Origin: Ktedonospora formicarum
GTDB taxonomy: Bacteria > Chloroflexota > Ktedonobacteria > Ktedonobacterales > Ktedonobacteraceae
Reading direction: 5' to 3'
Assembly (NCBI RefSeq): GCF_016587355.1
Contig: NZ_BNJF01000003.1
Span: forward strand, 372,001 to 436,000
Length of the DNA stretch: 64,000 bases
Part shown: positions 25,992 through 35,317 of the stretch, in pieces
Numbering within the stretch: position 1 is the first letter of the stretch
Layout of the letters: every line of letters starts with the position of its first letter
Position numbers and translations under genes: made by a program
Notes under the pieces: generated by a model
What the model saw: the letters and a program-made list of their open reading frames with translations, nothing else
Told to the model about the DNA's origin: nothing
Database searches by the model: none

Positions 25992-26365
25992 CCATTCAGG
26001 AGATCTAGATTGAGGTGCCCAATGCTGACATGGATGCCAAACTGTTCTTGCAGAGCCACTTGCACCTCATGGCTCTGCGGCTCTTGATTGGCGCAGCAGA
26101 AAGCCAGCAACCATTGGAGCACGGCTTCTCGCAGTTTTGTTGGATGCCCATGTCTCCGATCCTGGAAGGCGACTTCTCCTCGTGTCTGTACCGCTTGCAC
26201 CAAACGATACGCCGTCAATCTACTCATGTGAAGTCCTGCCGCTGCCTTGTGCCAGGGATATCCCACTTGCATGAGCATGACCAAATGCGTTTTTGCTGCT
26301 TGATCGTGTTCCTTGTCTCTTGCTTCCTGCTCTTCCATACGATTTTCCCTTTCACTGTTCGCCAT
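25949..26365 (-). pseudogene. Transposase N-terminal fragment (winged helix-turn-helix)
   Basis: The frame encodes GYPWHKAAAGLHMSRLTAYR followed by a basic linker and a second helical unit (REAVLQWLLAFCCANQEPQS, VQVALQEQFGIHVSIGHLN). This is the DNA-binding region of IS630-like or related transposases; the catalytic core is missing, and the last 20 residues belong to unrelated sequence at the end of the MFS gene. A remnant, not a functional gene. Confidence 0.6.
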
Positions 26366-26506
26366 CCACGCCTCCGGTGCGCTGCGTGACCTCGTGGGGG
26401 TTCTGCTGCATCAACGACACAATATGCGCTACTGTCTATGACCAGAGCTACTGTGAGGGTGACAGCGTGTCTGCGTGATGTCTCAGCACGCGGTCATCCT
26501 CGTGCC

Positions 26507-27328
26507 TTACAGGAGGGGTGTCTGGCCAAGCACCTCTTGCAATCTCGCGGCGAAGGCCCTCGGATGACTGACGTAGCCCACATGGTGCCCGGGAAACTCC
26601 ACAACGGTCGTTCCAAGCTGGTCCGCCATTACGACTGCATTCTGGTATCCGACATACGCTCGTCCGCTCTCTCCAGCAGCAATCAAGATCCGAGTTTGGA
26701 TCAAAGCGGATCTGAGTGCGGTGAAATCGAACTGGTAGCGGTCGTACATGGCAAATTCCCGCTTCAGTAAGAACAAGGTGTTCTCAAGGGGTCGCTCTCC
26801 TTGTTCTGGGAGGTCGGCATCTGGCTCCCGGTCATCGTAGGTCACCCCGATCTGTGCCATGAATTGCTGCATCGCCGAAGTCGCACCCTCACGGCGAGCG
26901 ATTTCTCGGATGGTATCGTGGCGCTCTTCTAGCCCAGACATCAGATGAGATGGAGGCTCGTGCGCGATCAGCGCCCGCACTTGTTCGGGATAGCGTGCGA
27001 CCAGGTCGAGCCCGACGACCGCACCGCCGCTGCTCCCAAACACATACGCCGGTTCGGATGTGACCGCAACCAGCAGGTGGTGAACATCGTCACTATGCAT
27101 CTCCACCTGCTGTTCTTCCTCTGGATTGTCGAGTGTGCTACGGGAGAGGCCCCGGCGGTCGTAGGTCACCACGGTGTATTCTCTTTCGAGATACTTGGCG
27201 ATGCCGTTGAAGGCGCGGGCATCACCACCTCCACCATGGATCAGAAGCAGGACGGGGCCAGAGCCGCGTACCTCGTAGGCGAGATGTGCACCAGGCACAC
27301 GCAAGGTGCCGCTTTTCGTTGAACTCAT
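26507..27328 (-). CDS. Alpha/beta hydrolase
   Basis: A 273-aa alpha/beta-hydrolase-fold protein. HGGGGDARAF supplies the oxyanion region, VFGSSGGAVVG the nucleophile Ser (about residue 99), and GHHVGYVSHP near the end the catalytic His. The VVTYDRRGLSRS motif is typical of soluble esterases and epoxide-hydrolase-like enzymes. GAGGAAG precedes ATG 27328. It is 115 bases downstream of a TetR gene on the same strand, so the two may be co-transcribed and TetR-controlled. Substrate unknown. Confidence 0.9.
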   Translation of the reverse strand: MSSTKSGTLRVPGAHLAYEVRGSGPVLLLIHGGGGDARAFNGIAKYLEREYTVVTYDRRGLSRSTLDNPEEEQQVEMHSDDVHHLLVAVTSEPAYVFGSSGGAVVGLDLVARYPEQVRALIAHEPPSHLMSGLEERHDTIREIARREGATSAMQQFMAQIGVTYDDREPDADLPEQGERPLENTLFLLKREFAMYDRYQFDFTALRSALIQTRILIAAGESGRAYVGYQNAVVMADQLGTTVVEFPGHHVGYVSHPRAFAARLQEVLGQTPLL

Positions 27329-27443
27329 TTCACTTCCTCACTTCGTTTCTCTGTCTCAACAGAACATGCTCCATCGCTCTCTGTGTTTCTCCAACGCGCT
27401 CCGCGCATCGTGGAAGACGAAAAACAAGAGACACCGAGGCACG

Positions 27444-28037
27444 TTATGGTTGAAGCAGACGCAAAAAAATATTCGCATCAGGAAAATGTTCCTGATAGTG
27501 TTCAGGATCATACACTGCCCATCTGGTTAAGCCGTCAACGCAGGCGAAAATAGCTCTCACGAGTTGATCGGGATCACCTGCCACTACCTCGAATGTCTCC
27601 TGGCCCTCGACGATCAGTTGCCTTAACGTGCTTTGTAAATCCTGGCTCTGCTTGCGTACCAACTCGCGTAGTTCGTCTGGTGCCGTCTGAGAACTAAGGA
27701 CTTGACCCAAAAGCAGGAAAGCTTCGGGGTGTCGTCGGCTCTCTACAAACGCTGAAAGCAGCCATTTCAAACGTTCCCCTGGCGTCCCCGGCATGTCCCA
27801 AACGCGTTGCTGATCCGCAGAGGGAGCTTGCAGAGCCTGCTTGACGAGCGCAGAAAAAATCGCTTCCTTGTTGGCAAAGTACCGATAGGCCAATCCATGA
27901 CTAACCCCGGCCTCAATGGCGACATCATCTACAGTTGCCGCCAGACCTTTCCGCGCAAAGATACGTTTGGCAGCCTCCAAGATATGTGCGCGTTGCTCTT
28001 CACGAATGTGTTGCTTCGCTTCTGCTGTTCGAGGCAT
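27444..28037 (-). CDS. TetR-family transcriptional regulator
   Basis: A 197-aa protein with the TetR helix-turn-helix near residues 18-62 (RIFARKGLAATVDDVAIEAGVSHGLAYRYFANKEAIF) and an alpha-helical ligand-binding C-terminal domain. A perfect 13-bp inverted repeat overlaps its promoter. Note the order: reading on the minus strand this gene comes first, before the hydrolase would (hydrolase at lower coordinates), so regulator and hydrolase form a likely operon under autoregulation. Confidence 0.93.
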   Translation of the reverse strand: MPRTAEAKQHIREEQRAHILEAAKRIFARKGLAATVDDVAIEAGVSHGLAYRYFANKEAIFSALVKQALQAPSADQQRVWDMPGTPGERLKWLLSAFVESRRHPEAFLLLGQVLSSQTAPDELRELVRKQSQDLQSTLRQLIVEGQETFEVVAGDPDQLVRAIFACVDGLTRWAVYDPEHYQEHFPDANIFLRLLQP

Positions 28038-28054
28038 CGCTTTCCCTCCTTCTT

Positions 28055-28109
28055 AATTGTGACTGACTTAGTCAGTCACAATTATAGGTGCTCACTTCCA
28101 GGTTGTCAA
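28055..28109 (-). promoter_or_regulatory. TetR promoter with overlapping 13-bp inverted-repeat operator
   Basis: On the minus strand TTGACA (28109-28104) and TATAAT (28086-28081) are both perfect consensus with a 17-base spacer. AATTGTGACTGAC and GTCAGTCACAATT (28055-28067, 28071-28083) flank three bases and cover the -10 box and start site, so the TetR protein probably represses by blocking polymerase. Confidence 0.85.
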
Positions 28110-28361
28110 GGATTTAGCGGAGAGGATCAACCCGGAAACGAAGCTGTATTGGAGAGAAAGAACGTGGTGAGTGCGTGTGCGAGGTGATGACAGAGGACAG
28201 ATATGGGAAATCTTCACATGGTTCCGAGGCGATGGGAAGCTGTCTCGTTCTAGATGTGCAAAAACGTCGAGTGGCCTGAAATCCTGGAGTTCTATTGCTG
28301 AAAAAACATATACACAACACACAAGAAGAATGGAACATCTTTGAGAAGGGATTTAGTGCTC

Positions 28362-28583
28362 ATGTCTGAGATTGAGGTAGCCCCTTGCCCAAAATGTGAG
28401 GAAAACCGCACGACGGTAGAAGTATTACATGGGGGGCTGTATTTTAACCAACCGAAAAAGAATGCAGGTGGTGTACTTGGGCTTGGAGGGGAAAATACTT
28501 CAAGCATCCAAGCTCTTGTTTGTAGCAATTGTGGTTATGCAGAACTTGATGCAGTTGAACCGGATAAGCTTATACCAGACTGA
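28362..28583 (+). CDS. Zinc-ribbon protein, 73 aa
   Basis: A short protein from ATG 28362 (GAGAAGGGA upstream). CPKCEENRTT near the start and CSNCGYAELDA near the end form two Cys pairs of a zinc ribbon. Between them is a Gly-rich stretch (NAGGVLGLGGENTSS). Such proteins are common and mostly of unknown role. It stands alone between the TetR unit and a degenerate region. Confidence 0.75.
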   Translation: MSEIEVAPCPKCEENRTTVEVLHGGLYFNQPKKNAGGVLGLGGENTSSIQALVCSNCGYAELDAVEPDKLIPD

Positions 28584-28682
28584 TAAAAACGGTCTGGTAG
28601 TATAGCCGACCCTTACAGCAGGTGCTATAAGGGCTGGTTATACCAACAATAATGTGTGAGGGCGACAAGGAATCATAGCTAT

Positions 28683-29118
28683 AAGCCCGTCGCCTCAGGT
28701 TCTGGAAAAGCGACGAACCAATAGACTGCACCGCTACGTGTATCGGGTTCGCCTTTGACCAGGTGCAGGCCACTTTCGTCAAACTGGGTGCCAGCGCGGT
28801 AGGAAAGGACCTTGCCCAGCTGCCGCCTGAAGTCGCCTTTCTGGATGTCCGCCAGGTCATCTAGGAGGGTATTGTTGAGGCTTGCCAGGGTTCCTTCTCG
28901 TCCTCGAGTGTCGATCCTGCCTTGATATCCCTGGCCAGCAACGACGCCAGAATCTGGCTGTGCTAATAATGCGCGTATCAGGCATGGAGGGAAGCCGCTC
29001 ACAGGAGCGCGTTTTCGTCTTGCTCCTGCAGGGCCTGCGCATTGTCCAGGAAGCCTTCGACCTTCAAATGTCGCGCGGCAGTGCGTGCCTCATGGGTCTT
29101 CAGAGAGAGCGCATATGA
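28683..29118 (-). pseudogene. Degenerate gene of unknown family
   Basis: The minus strand has an open frame to 28683 that ends LSYRAGTQFDESGLHLVKGE and ...SGAVYWFVAFPEPEATGL, which looks protein-like. Upstream another frame reads HLKVEGFLDNAQALQEQDEN and stops. I read this as one gene broken by frameshifts, with no start left. I do not recognise the family. Confidence 0.35.
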
Positions 29119-29357
29119 CTAGACGGCCCAGTTCACACACAGCTAACACAGAAAACTGGGTGAACCTTTCGATTTACCAACCGTGGCTGTTTGTTGTATT
29201 TATGAATGCTTCTTGAGTTTGCCTCCGGTACTATAACAAGAATATACCTGGATAAGCGCTTTTTGTAGTGTTTTATCACATGAAGCCCTCAGCTTATTTT
29301 TGCTTAGCTTAGATATTTTTAAGGACCTAAGACATTTACGTAAAAGGAGGTAACTCA

Positions 29358-29747
29358 ATGAAGCCCTCAGGATGTACCAAAATTGTTTGCCTTACTGCAT
29401 TCAGTTGCGCGCTTGCCCTACTACTGCTAACCAGTACTGCACATTCAGCATCAGCCGCTAGTACAACTACTACACTGCCAAGTAAGGCTGTAATGGAGCC
29501 AGGCAGCCCCTATCCCTATGGATATCCTGGCGCTAGATATCCTGGCGCTGGATATCCTGGCGCATACTTTCCTGGCTTCGTCCATGGCCCCTATGGCCCA
29601 TCGGGATTTCCTACCTCACGTTATGCTAGTCCCTACAGATATCCTAGACCCTACAGATTTTATAGGCGCTATGGATATCCTAGACCCTACGGTCCTAGCT
29701 ATGGATATGCTAACCCCTTTCCCATTCCCTATCTCTATGGGCCATAG
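29358..29747 (+). CDS. Secreted Pro/Tyr/Gly-rich protein
   Basis: A 129-aa protein with an excellent ribosome binding site (AAAGGAGGT, 8 bases before the ATG). A signal peptide is clear: basic start, hydrophobic LTAFSCALALLLLTSTA, and a likely cut after HSASA. The mature part is a low-complexity chain of PYGYPGARYPGAGYPG-type repeats and PRPYRFYRRYGYPRPYG. No Cys and no enzymatic domain. It resembles cell-surface or spore/hyphal coat proteins rich in Tyr and Pro. Mycelial, spore-forming Ktedonobacteria could use such a protein in their envelope, but this is speculation. Confidence 0.75.
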   Translation: MKPSGCTKIVCLTAFSCALALLLLTSTAHSASAASTTTTLPSKAVMEPGSPYPYGYPGARYPGAGYPGAYFPGFVHGPYGPSGFPTSRYASPYRYPRPYRFYRRYGYPRPYGPSYGYANPFPIPYLYGP

Positions 29748-29805
29748 AGGCTAGGATATCCATAATCATCGCGACAACATAACCTCTATAAAGTAGCCAG
29801 GGTAT

Positions 29806-29892
29806 CCTCTCCATTACTGGCTACTATGATCTCTGCCGACGTGGCTATGGTAGAAGGTAGAGATCATAGTAGCCTCTCCATTAGCTGGCTAT
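29806..29892. repeat. Long stem-loop flanked by direct repeats
   Basis: GGCTACTATGATCTCT and its exact complement (29819-29834, 29859-29874) form a 16-bp stem with a 24-base loop. CCTCTCCATTA plus CTGGCTA is repeated around it (29806 and 29873). It lies 60 bases after the secreted-protein gene, so it may end or stabilise that transcript. Confidence 0.6.
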
Positions 29893-30036
29893 ACCATCTT
29901 TGTTATCTTCGCCGCCGGAATTCGACGGTAGGATGATCAGAGCCGTAGTCGTCAAGAATGGTCACTTCGCCATTCTCTTCGGGGCACCAATCCAGTCTTG
30001 CGCCGTAGTGTCTCTCGGTTCCTCCTGGCCCTATCG

Positions 30037-31244
30037 GCAAGCCGCCCTATGGAACGCTGACCGCGTGCGTTATTGGCTTCTATGTGCTGGTGGTTGACTA
30101 TCTGGGCGCGCTCTTTCGTACCAGTGGGAATCTGCTTATCGAGCTTCTCGCCACTGGCCTGATAGCGGTGTTGTTTCAACCGCTGCCCAACTGGCTTCAG
30201 CGGAGCGCGAACCGACTGCTCTATGGCCTGCGCGATGAGCCGTATGTGGTATTGGCCAGGCTTGGACGGCGCTTAGAGACGACACTGGACTCTGATGCCG
30301 TCCTGCCTACGATCGTAGCGACGATCAAGGAGGCACTCAAGCTCTCGTACGCAGCCATTGAAGTGAAGGAAGGGGCAGCTTGGTGCTCGTTGCCTCCGCT
30401 GGTTCTCTTTCAGCGCGAGAGGCTCTGCGGCTGCCTCTGGTGTACCAGAGCGACTCAGTGGAAACACTGCTTATCGCGCCTCGTGGAGGCGATGATACGC
30501 TCACACCCGCTGATGTGCGCCTCTTAGATGATCTGGCCCATCAGATCGGGATCGCCATCCACACGGTACGTCTGACCCATGATTTGCAGCGCTCACGTGG
30601 GCACCTCGTAACGGCACGAGAAGAAGAGCGGCGCAGGTTGAGGCGCGACCTGCACGATGGCCTGGGGCCACTACTGAGCGCGGTCATGCTAAAAGTGGGC
30701 TGGTGCGTACGCTCTACCTACGCGAGCCTGCTACGACCGATGCTTTGCTGAACCAGCTTGAATCAGAAATTGAACTGGTCATCGCAGATATTCGGCGCCT
30801 AGTTGATAATCTTCGCCCCCCAGCGCTTGACGAACTGGGGCTCTCTGGAGCCATTCATGAATATGCAACCAGGCTCGGGGTGAGGTGCAGACACTCAAAG
30901 TCATGGTGGAAATCCCCTCCTCACTGCCTCTGCTCCCTGCCGCCGTAGAAGTCGCAGCCTATCGGATTGTGCAGGAAGCCGTAACGAATATCATTCGTCG
31001 TGCCCACGCACGCACATGCCAGGTACGTCTCCTGGCGGCTGAGACCCTTCAGATTGAGGTGCAGGATGATGGCACTGGCCTTGGGGAAACACACCAGGCT
31101 GATGTCGGACTTACCTCGATGCGCGAACGAGCGGAGGAATTGGGAGGCTCGTTCACGTTGAAAAAAGCCTCTCCCAGTGGAACATTGCTTATCGCGCATC
31201 TCCCATTGGTGGAAAATAGCACCAGGACAGGTGCGCACAGGTAA
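30037..31244 (+). pseudogene. NarL-type sensor histidine kinase, multiply frameshifted
   Basis: Pieces in three frames assemble into one kinase: membrane segment (GTLTACVIGFYVLVVDYLG), linker RLLYGLRDEPYVVLARLGRR, GAF-like region, HisKA_3 motif REEERRRLRRDLHDGLGP, and HATPase end VGLTSMRERAEELGGSF. Frame changes occur near 30380, 30700 and 30885, and most of the N-terminal membrane region is missing. The partner response regulator starts 4 bases after the last piece and is intact. Three indels are too many for sequencing error alone, so this is probably a real pseudogene. Confidence 0.85.
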
Positions 31245-31247
31245 AGG

Positions 31248-31937
31248 ATGAAGGATATGGACGCTTTAACGGTTCTCATTGTGGATGATCATCAGTTCTT
31301 TCGTGATGGTGTGCATGCGCTCCTGGACGCCCAGCCTGACATGGAATGTGTGGGGGAGGCGAACACTGGCGAAGAGGCAGTGCGTCTGGTAGTAGAGGTG
31401 CAGCCGGATGTTGTCCTCATGGATGTGCAAATGTCCGGCATGAGCGGTGTGGAGGCGACACACCAGATCGTGGGCAGTAGTCCGCACGTTCGTGTGTTAG
31501 TCGTTACGATGTTCGAGGACGATGCACTCGTCTTCGCAGCGATGCGGGCTGGGGCACGCGGCCATCCCCTCAAAGGGGCCAAACAGGCAGATATGGTACG
31601 CGCCATTCGCGCTGTTGGCAATGGTGACGCAATCTTCAGTGCGGCGATTGCTGCCAAACTGGTTGACTATTTCGCGGTACTGCAGCCGAGTCACTCCGCG
31701 CAGGTCTTTCCCCAATTGAGTAACCGTGAACGTGAGATTCTCGCGCTGCTGACCCAGGGCTACAAAAACGTAGAAATTGCTGACCGGCTGGTGATTAGTC
31801 CAAAAAGCGTGCGTAATTATGTTTCCAATATTATCAGCAAACTCCAGGTCGCCGATCGCGCGCAGGCTATCTTACAAGCAAAGGAAATGGGATTGGGGGG
31901 TGAAGGCAAGGGCAAGAGAAACTCACCGTCCAGATGA
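31248..31937 (+). CDS. NarL/FixJ-family response regulator
   Basis: A 229-aa two-component regulator: receiver domain with VLIVDDHQFFRDGV and phospho-acceptor Asp in VVLMDVQMSG (about residue 63), and a LuxR-type helix-turn-helix (LSNREREILALLTQGYKNVEIADRLVISPKSVRNYV). In the usual GARGYLLKGA motif two positions are changed (GARGHPLKGA); the invariant Lys remains. ATG 31248 or 31257 could be the start. Its kinase gene upstream is broken, so it is either silent, cross-phosphorylated or decaying. Confidence 0.9.
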   Translation: MKDMDALTVLIVDDHQFFRDGVHALLDAQPDMECVGEANTGEEAVRLVVEVQPDVVLMDVQMSGMSGVEATHQIVGSSPHVRVLVVTMFEDDALVFAAMRAGARGHPLKGAKQADMVRAIRAVGNGDAIFSAAIAAKLVDYFAVLQPSHSAQVFPQLSNREREILALLTQGYKNVEIADRLVISPKSVRNYVSNIISKLQVADRAQAILQAKEMGLGGEGKGKRNSPSR

Positions 31938-31959
31938 AATCTCCCCTCCCTGAGCACTT

Positions 31960-31983
31960 GGAAGAAGAAGCCTGTCTTCTTCC
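31960..31983 (+). terminator. Stem-loop after response regulator
   Basis: GGAAGAAGA and TCTTCTTCC form a short stem with a tight loop, 23 bases after the stop, followed by TTATATAT. Weak U-tract. Confidence 0.5.
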
Positions 31984-32042
31984 TTATATATATGTTCAAC
32001 TCTTGTTACTTTTTTTGACGAGAAAGACGTGGTCAGAAACGG

Positions 32043-33113
32043 TTACCCATCGCGAGAAGGGGCTTCGAGCCTTGCCATCTGGCAGTTAAACGCGTAGAGA
32101 GGCGCTGCGTCCTCATTACGTCGTTGTTCATAATCGGCCAGCGCCTCTTGCAGAGAACATGTATTGGAGAGCCCATTCTCGACCGCGTCGGCAAGCAGTT
32201 GAGCATCCCGGAAGGCGTCACTCATCCCATGCGCCAGAATAGGATCTTTGCAATGGCCCGCATCTCCAGCCAATGCCCAGCCTGGCCCAGAGGAACGACG
32301 GAAAAAGTTGGGAAGGTCCCCCGTTCCAATGAAGCGTTCCGCTTGCTCGCCCTCTCCTAGCCGCGTGGCAAGATGTGGAGTATACTGCTCAAGTGTCTCC
32401 AGAAAGTGACCTTTGATATCGCGCCGAACTTCATCAAACTGGGCGCTCGGCCATTGCACGGCAACCACAACTTTCTTGTCATGAGTGGGAAAGGCAATGA
32501 TGGCGCGCCGATCGCGCTCATAGATTTCTTGTCCTTCTAGTGAAACACCGCTCCAGTAGCTATAATAGCCACAGGTGAAGGTGGGTGCAACCGAGTAAGT
32601 GGGAGCCTGGACGAGGCGTGCCACCACCGAACGCTTTCCATCGGCCCCTATGACGAGCGTCGCCTTCTCGCTGATCTCTTTGCCGCCAACCTGGAAGCCG
32701 CGTATTCCAGTTACCTGTTCTTCCTCCCAGAGCAATTCTTGCACATGGACGCCTTCCCGCAGGTCAACTCCCGCCCCGACAGCCGCGTTGACAAGGATCT
32801 GATCAAGTATGATCCGTCGTGGAGCATAGCAAGCGGCAACTCCATCTGTAGGCTCGACTGCATCAGTGAACGAGGTAGAACCGACATCAATGGTTCTGCT
32901 CCTGATCTCCGGGCACCCGGTCGCAACGATGCGCTCTAAAATTCCCCAGCGCTTGAGATGAGCCGCTCCCCGTGCCAGGATGAAATGACTGGACATGGTA
33001 TCGCTGGGGAATGTCGCTTTATCGACGAGCAGCACCCGGTAGCCTTTGCGTGCCAACAACATGGCGGTTGGTGCCCCGGCACAGCGAGCGCCGACAACAA
33101 TCACATCGTACAT
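32043..33113 (-). CDS. FAD-dependent oxidoreductase (geranylgeranyl-reductase/monooxygenase type)
   Basis: A 356-aa flavoprotein. The start YDVIVVGARCAGAPTAMLLARKG is the FAD-binding Rossmann motif, LVIGADGKRSVVARL the second conserved block, and ALAGDAGHCKDPILAHGMSDAFRDA the GD motif that contacts the ribityl chain. GGAGGG lies before ATG 33113. Relatives that I know run about 40 residues further after the ARLE segment, so the C-terminus looks shortened here (ends LEAPSRDG). Substrate unknown; no regulator is adjacent. Confidence 0.85.
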   Translation of the reverse strand: MYDVIVVGARCAGAPTAMLLARKGYRVLLVDKATFPSDTMSSHFILARGAAHLKRWGILERIVATGCPEIRSRTIDVGSTSFTDAVEPTDGVAACYAPRRIILDQILVNAAVGAGVDLREGVHVQELLWEEEQVTGIRGFQVGGKEISEKATLVIGADGKRSVVARLVQAPTYSVAPTFTCGYYSYWSGVSLEGQEIYERDRRAIIAFPTHDKKVVVAVQWPSAQFDEVRRDIKGHFLETLEQYTPHLATRLGEGEQAERFIGTGDLPNFFRRSSGPGWALAGDAGHCKDPILAHGMSDAFRDAQLLADAVENGLSNTCSLQEALADYEQRRNEDAAPLYAFNCQMARLEAPSRDG

Positions 33114-33524
33114 GGAAGAGGATCCCTCCTTTTCTAGAATGCACTTCTCTTCATGACAGTCCTAAAAAATCAGAGAAAAACGGCAAAAAAATATGTATGT
33201 ACAAGGAAACGTTATCCACAGAAAAACACCATCGTGAACAGAGCGAAGCTTTTGCCACAAAGGCTTCACTGCTTCGGACATATCAGGCCGTGTACAAACT
33301 ATTTGGAAATACTGATACTCGCTCGTATGGCCGCAGAAACTTCCCTCTGTTATGTGTTTCTCTCAGTTTGTCTTTGGCTAGTCTACCACCACTATCCTGA
33401 CATCTTCTGTCAGGATGCATTCATCTTCTGTGACAACTTGACTGAGTTGCAACAGTGACCAAGCTAGATTTGACAGAATAAGGAAAAGCTGCGAGACTGA
33501 GAAAAAACGCAGGGAGGAACCAAA
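33114..33524. other. Intergenic with a small hairpin
   Basis: About 410 bases without a convincing gene. ATCCTGACA-TCTTC-TGTCAGGAT (33394-33416) forms a perfect 9-bp stem and may mark one end of the IS630-like relic that follows, or terminate transcription. Confidence 0.4.
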
Positions 33525-34288
33525 ATGGGCGAGAGACGCTACCCAGTCCATCTCAGCACAGAGCAACGGCAAGACCTGCAGCACCTGATCCATACTGGCA
33601 AATCCACGGCACATCAACAGATAGCTGCCCGTGTGCTGCTCAAAGCCGATGAGGCCAATGACGAGCACCTCTCCAGCAGCCAGATTGCAGCCGCCTTGGA
33701 GATCAACCCTCGCACCGTGATCCGTATCAAACAACGCTTTGTGCAGCAAGGCTTGCCGGCAACCCTGCGCGGCAACTACCCCCAAGAGCGTCCCCTACGG
33801 CGCAAGATCGATGGGCGGGTGGAAGCCCACCTGATCGCGCTGGCCTGTGGACCAGCCCTGCAAGGTTATCGACGCTGGACCATGCAATTATTAGCTGATC
33901 GGGTGGTAGATCTGGGCATTGTTGACCAGATCAGCGATGAAGCCGTGCGCCTGGCGCTGACAAAACACATTGCGCCCCTGGCTGAAACGCCAGTGGTGTT
34001 TTCCCAAAGCGACCGCTGAGTTTGTGTGGCGAATGGAAGATGTGCTCGATGTGTATTGCCGTCCCTCCGACCAAGCTCGCCCGCTGATTTGCCTGGATGA
34101 GATGGGCAAAAACCTTGTGGCCGACAAGCACCCACCTGAAGAGGCGAAACCTGGCCAGATCAAGCGGGAAGACTACACCTATGACACGCAGAAACCACTG
34201 TTAACTGGCGCTTTACCACTGCAGACGCACGCATCAAACTCAAGCGCCTCTACCCAACGTTGACGGATGCAGTTCCTTCCCACCATCG
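33525..34288 (+). pseudogene. IS630-like transposase, frameshifted and internally deleted
   Basis: The first frame (33525-34019) has a complete helix-turn-helix part (LSSSQIAAALEINPRTVIRIKQRFVQQGL). The next part continues in another frame with EFVWRMEDVLDVY and the catalytic-type LICLDEMGK. The central region with the second Asp and the Glu is deleted, and the end resumes in a third frame as WRFTTADARIKLKRLYPTL, the usual C-terminus of this group. It is a different lineage from the intact IS630 at 16.8-17.9 kb. Confidence 0.8.
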
Positions 34289-34322
34289 GTGAGCGTGTAT
34301 CCAGAAACAGGAAAAGGGGACT

Positions 34323-35279
34323 TCAGTCCGAGGTGATCAAGCTCTCCAATTGTACAGTCGCCTGCCTTGCTTGTCGGGCTACGGCATCGATGAGATCGGT
34401 GAACAAAGCGCGTAATGGCATAATGGCCCGCACATCACCAAGCTCACCCAGGGCCCAAGCTGCCCACTGACGAACAGCTCCATCATCATCGTTGAGTGTG
34501 ACGATGAGGGGATCGACGGCTCGCACATCTCTTAGCCTGCCAAGAGCCCAGGCAGCATTTGCACGAACTTCTTGATTCGTACCGCTAAAGAGGGCGATGA
34601 GAGGATCAACAGCGGATACATCTCCCAGTCTGCTCAGAGCATAGATTACACGGAGACGCACAAGAGTGTCTGTATCATTTAAAGCAGAGAGAAGAGGGTC
34701 AATGGTCCGTGCCTCCCCCAATTCGCCTAGACGAAGGGCCGCCACCCCGCGAACGTCTGCATCCTCATCATGTAACAGTGCAATGAGAGGATCGACCGCT
34801 CGTGCATCTTCTCGACTCCCCAAAATCCCAGCCACCGCTCTACGAACCTTTGCATCTGCATGGTTCAATGCGGCAATGAGAGCATCGATGGCCTGCACGT
34901 CTCTAAGAGCTGCAGCGGCGACTCGACGGACGGATGCGTTTTCGTCGCAAATACCAGCAAGCAGGTATGGAATAGCTTGTGTGTAATCGAGTTGTACCAA
35001 CGTTTTCAGGGCAAGCGGGCGGGTGTGAGAGGAACGGTAGTTAAACGCCTGAATCAACGCGGGAACAGCACGCGGATCGTTGAGGGTGCCCAGCGCCTTG
35101 ATAGCAGCATTGCAGACCTCCTCTTCGGGGTCGTTGAGCAAGGCCAACAGCGCCGGATAGGCCTGGGCTCGCTCGGAGTGACGGCGCATGATGCTGGCGA
35201 TGGTCTGCCGGCGCACCTGACTGCTGGGATCGGTCAGTCCCGCTAGCAACGTCGCAAAGGGAATGTGGGATCTCGTCAT
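34323..35279 (-). CDS. HEAT-repeat protein (PBS-lyase-like), paralogue 1
   Basis: A 318-aa all-helical solenoid of about nine 31-residue HEAT repeats with the pattern DARAVDPLIALLHDEDADVRGVAALRLGELG. The start IPFATLLAGLTDPSSQVRRQTIASIMRRHSER matches the other HEAT protein at 37536 (IPFTVLLTELTDPNSQVRLQAIRSIMRRRSER), so they are paralogues. AAGGAG precedes ATG 35279. Such proteins are scaffolds for protein binding or, in phycobilin systems, lyases; no pigment genes are present here. The gene points away from the IS110 element. Confidence 0.85.
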   Translation of the reverse strand: MTRSHIPFATLLAGLTDPSSQVRRQTIASIMRRHSERAQAYPALLALLNDPEEEVCNAAIKALGTLNDPRAVPALIQAFNYRSSHTRPLALKTLVQLDYTQAIPYLLAGICDENASVRRVAAAALRDVQAIDALIAALNHADAKVRRAVAGILGSREDARAVDPLIALLHDEDADVRGVAALRLGELGEARTIDPLLSALNDTDTLVRLRVIYALSRLGDVSAVDPLIALFSGTNQEVRANAAWALGRLRDVRAVDPLIVTLNDDDGAVRQWAAWALGELGDVRAIMPLRALFTDLIDAVARQARQATVQLESLITSD

Positions 35280-35317
35280 GAAATACAAGAACTCCTTATA
35301 TGTTAATATGTTTTCAA

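Noticed and set aside
33525..34288. Programmed frameshifting in the second IS630-like gene
   Set aside because: No slippery run at the frame change, and the catalytic centre is deleted, so it is decay.
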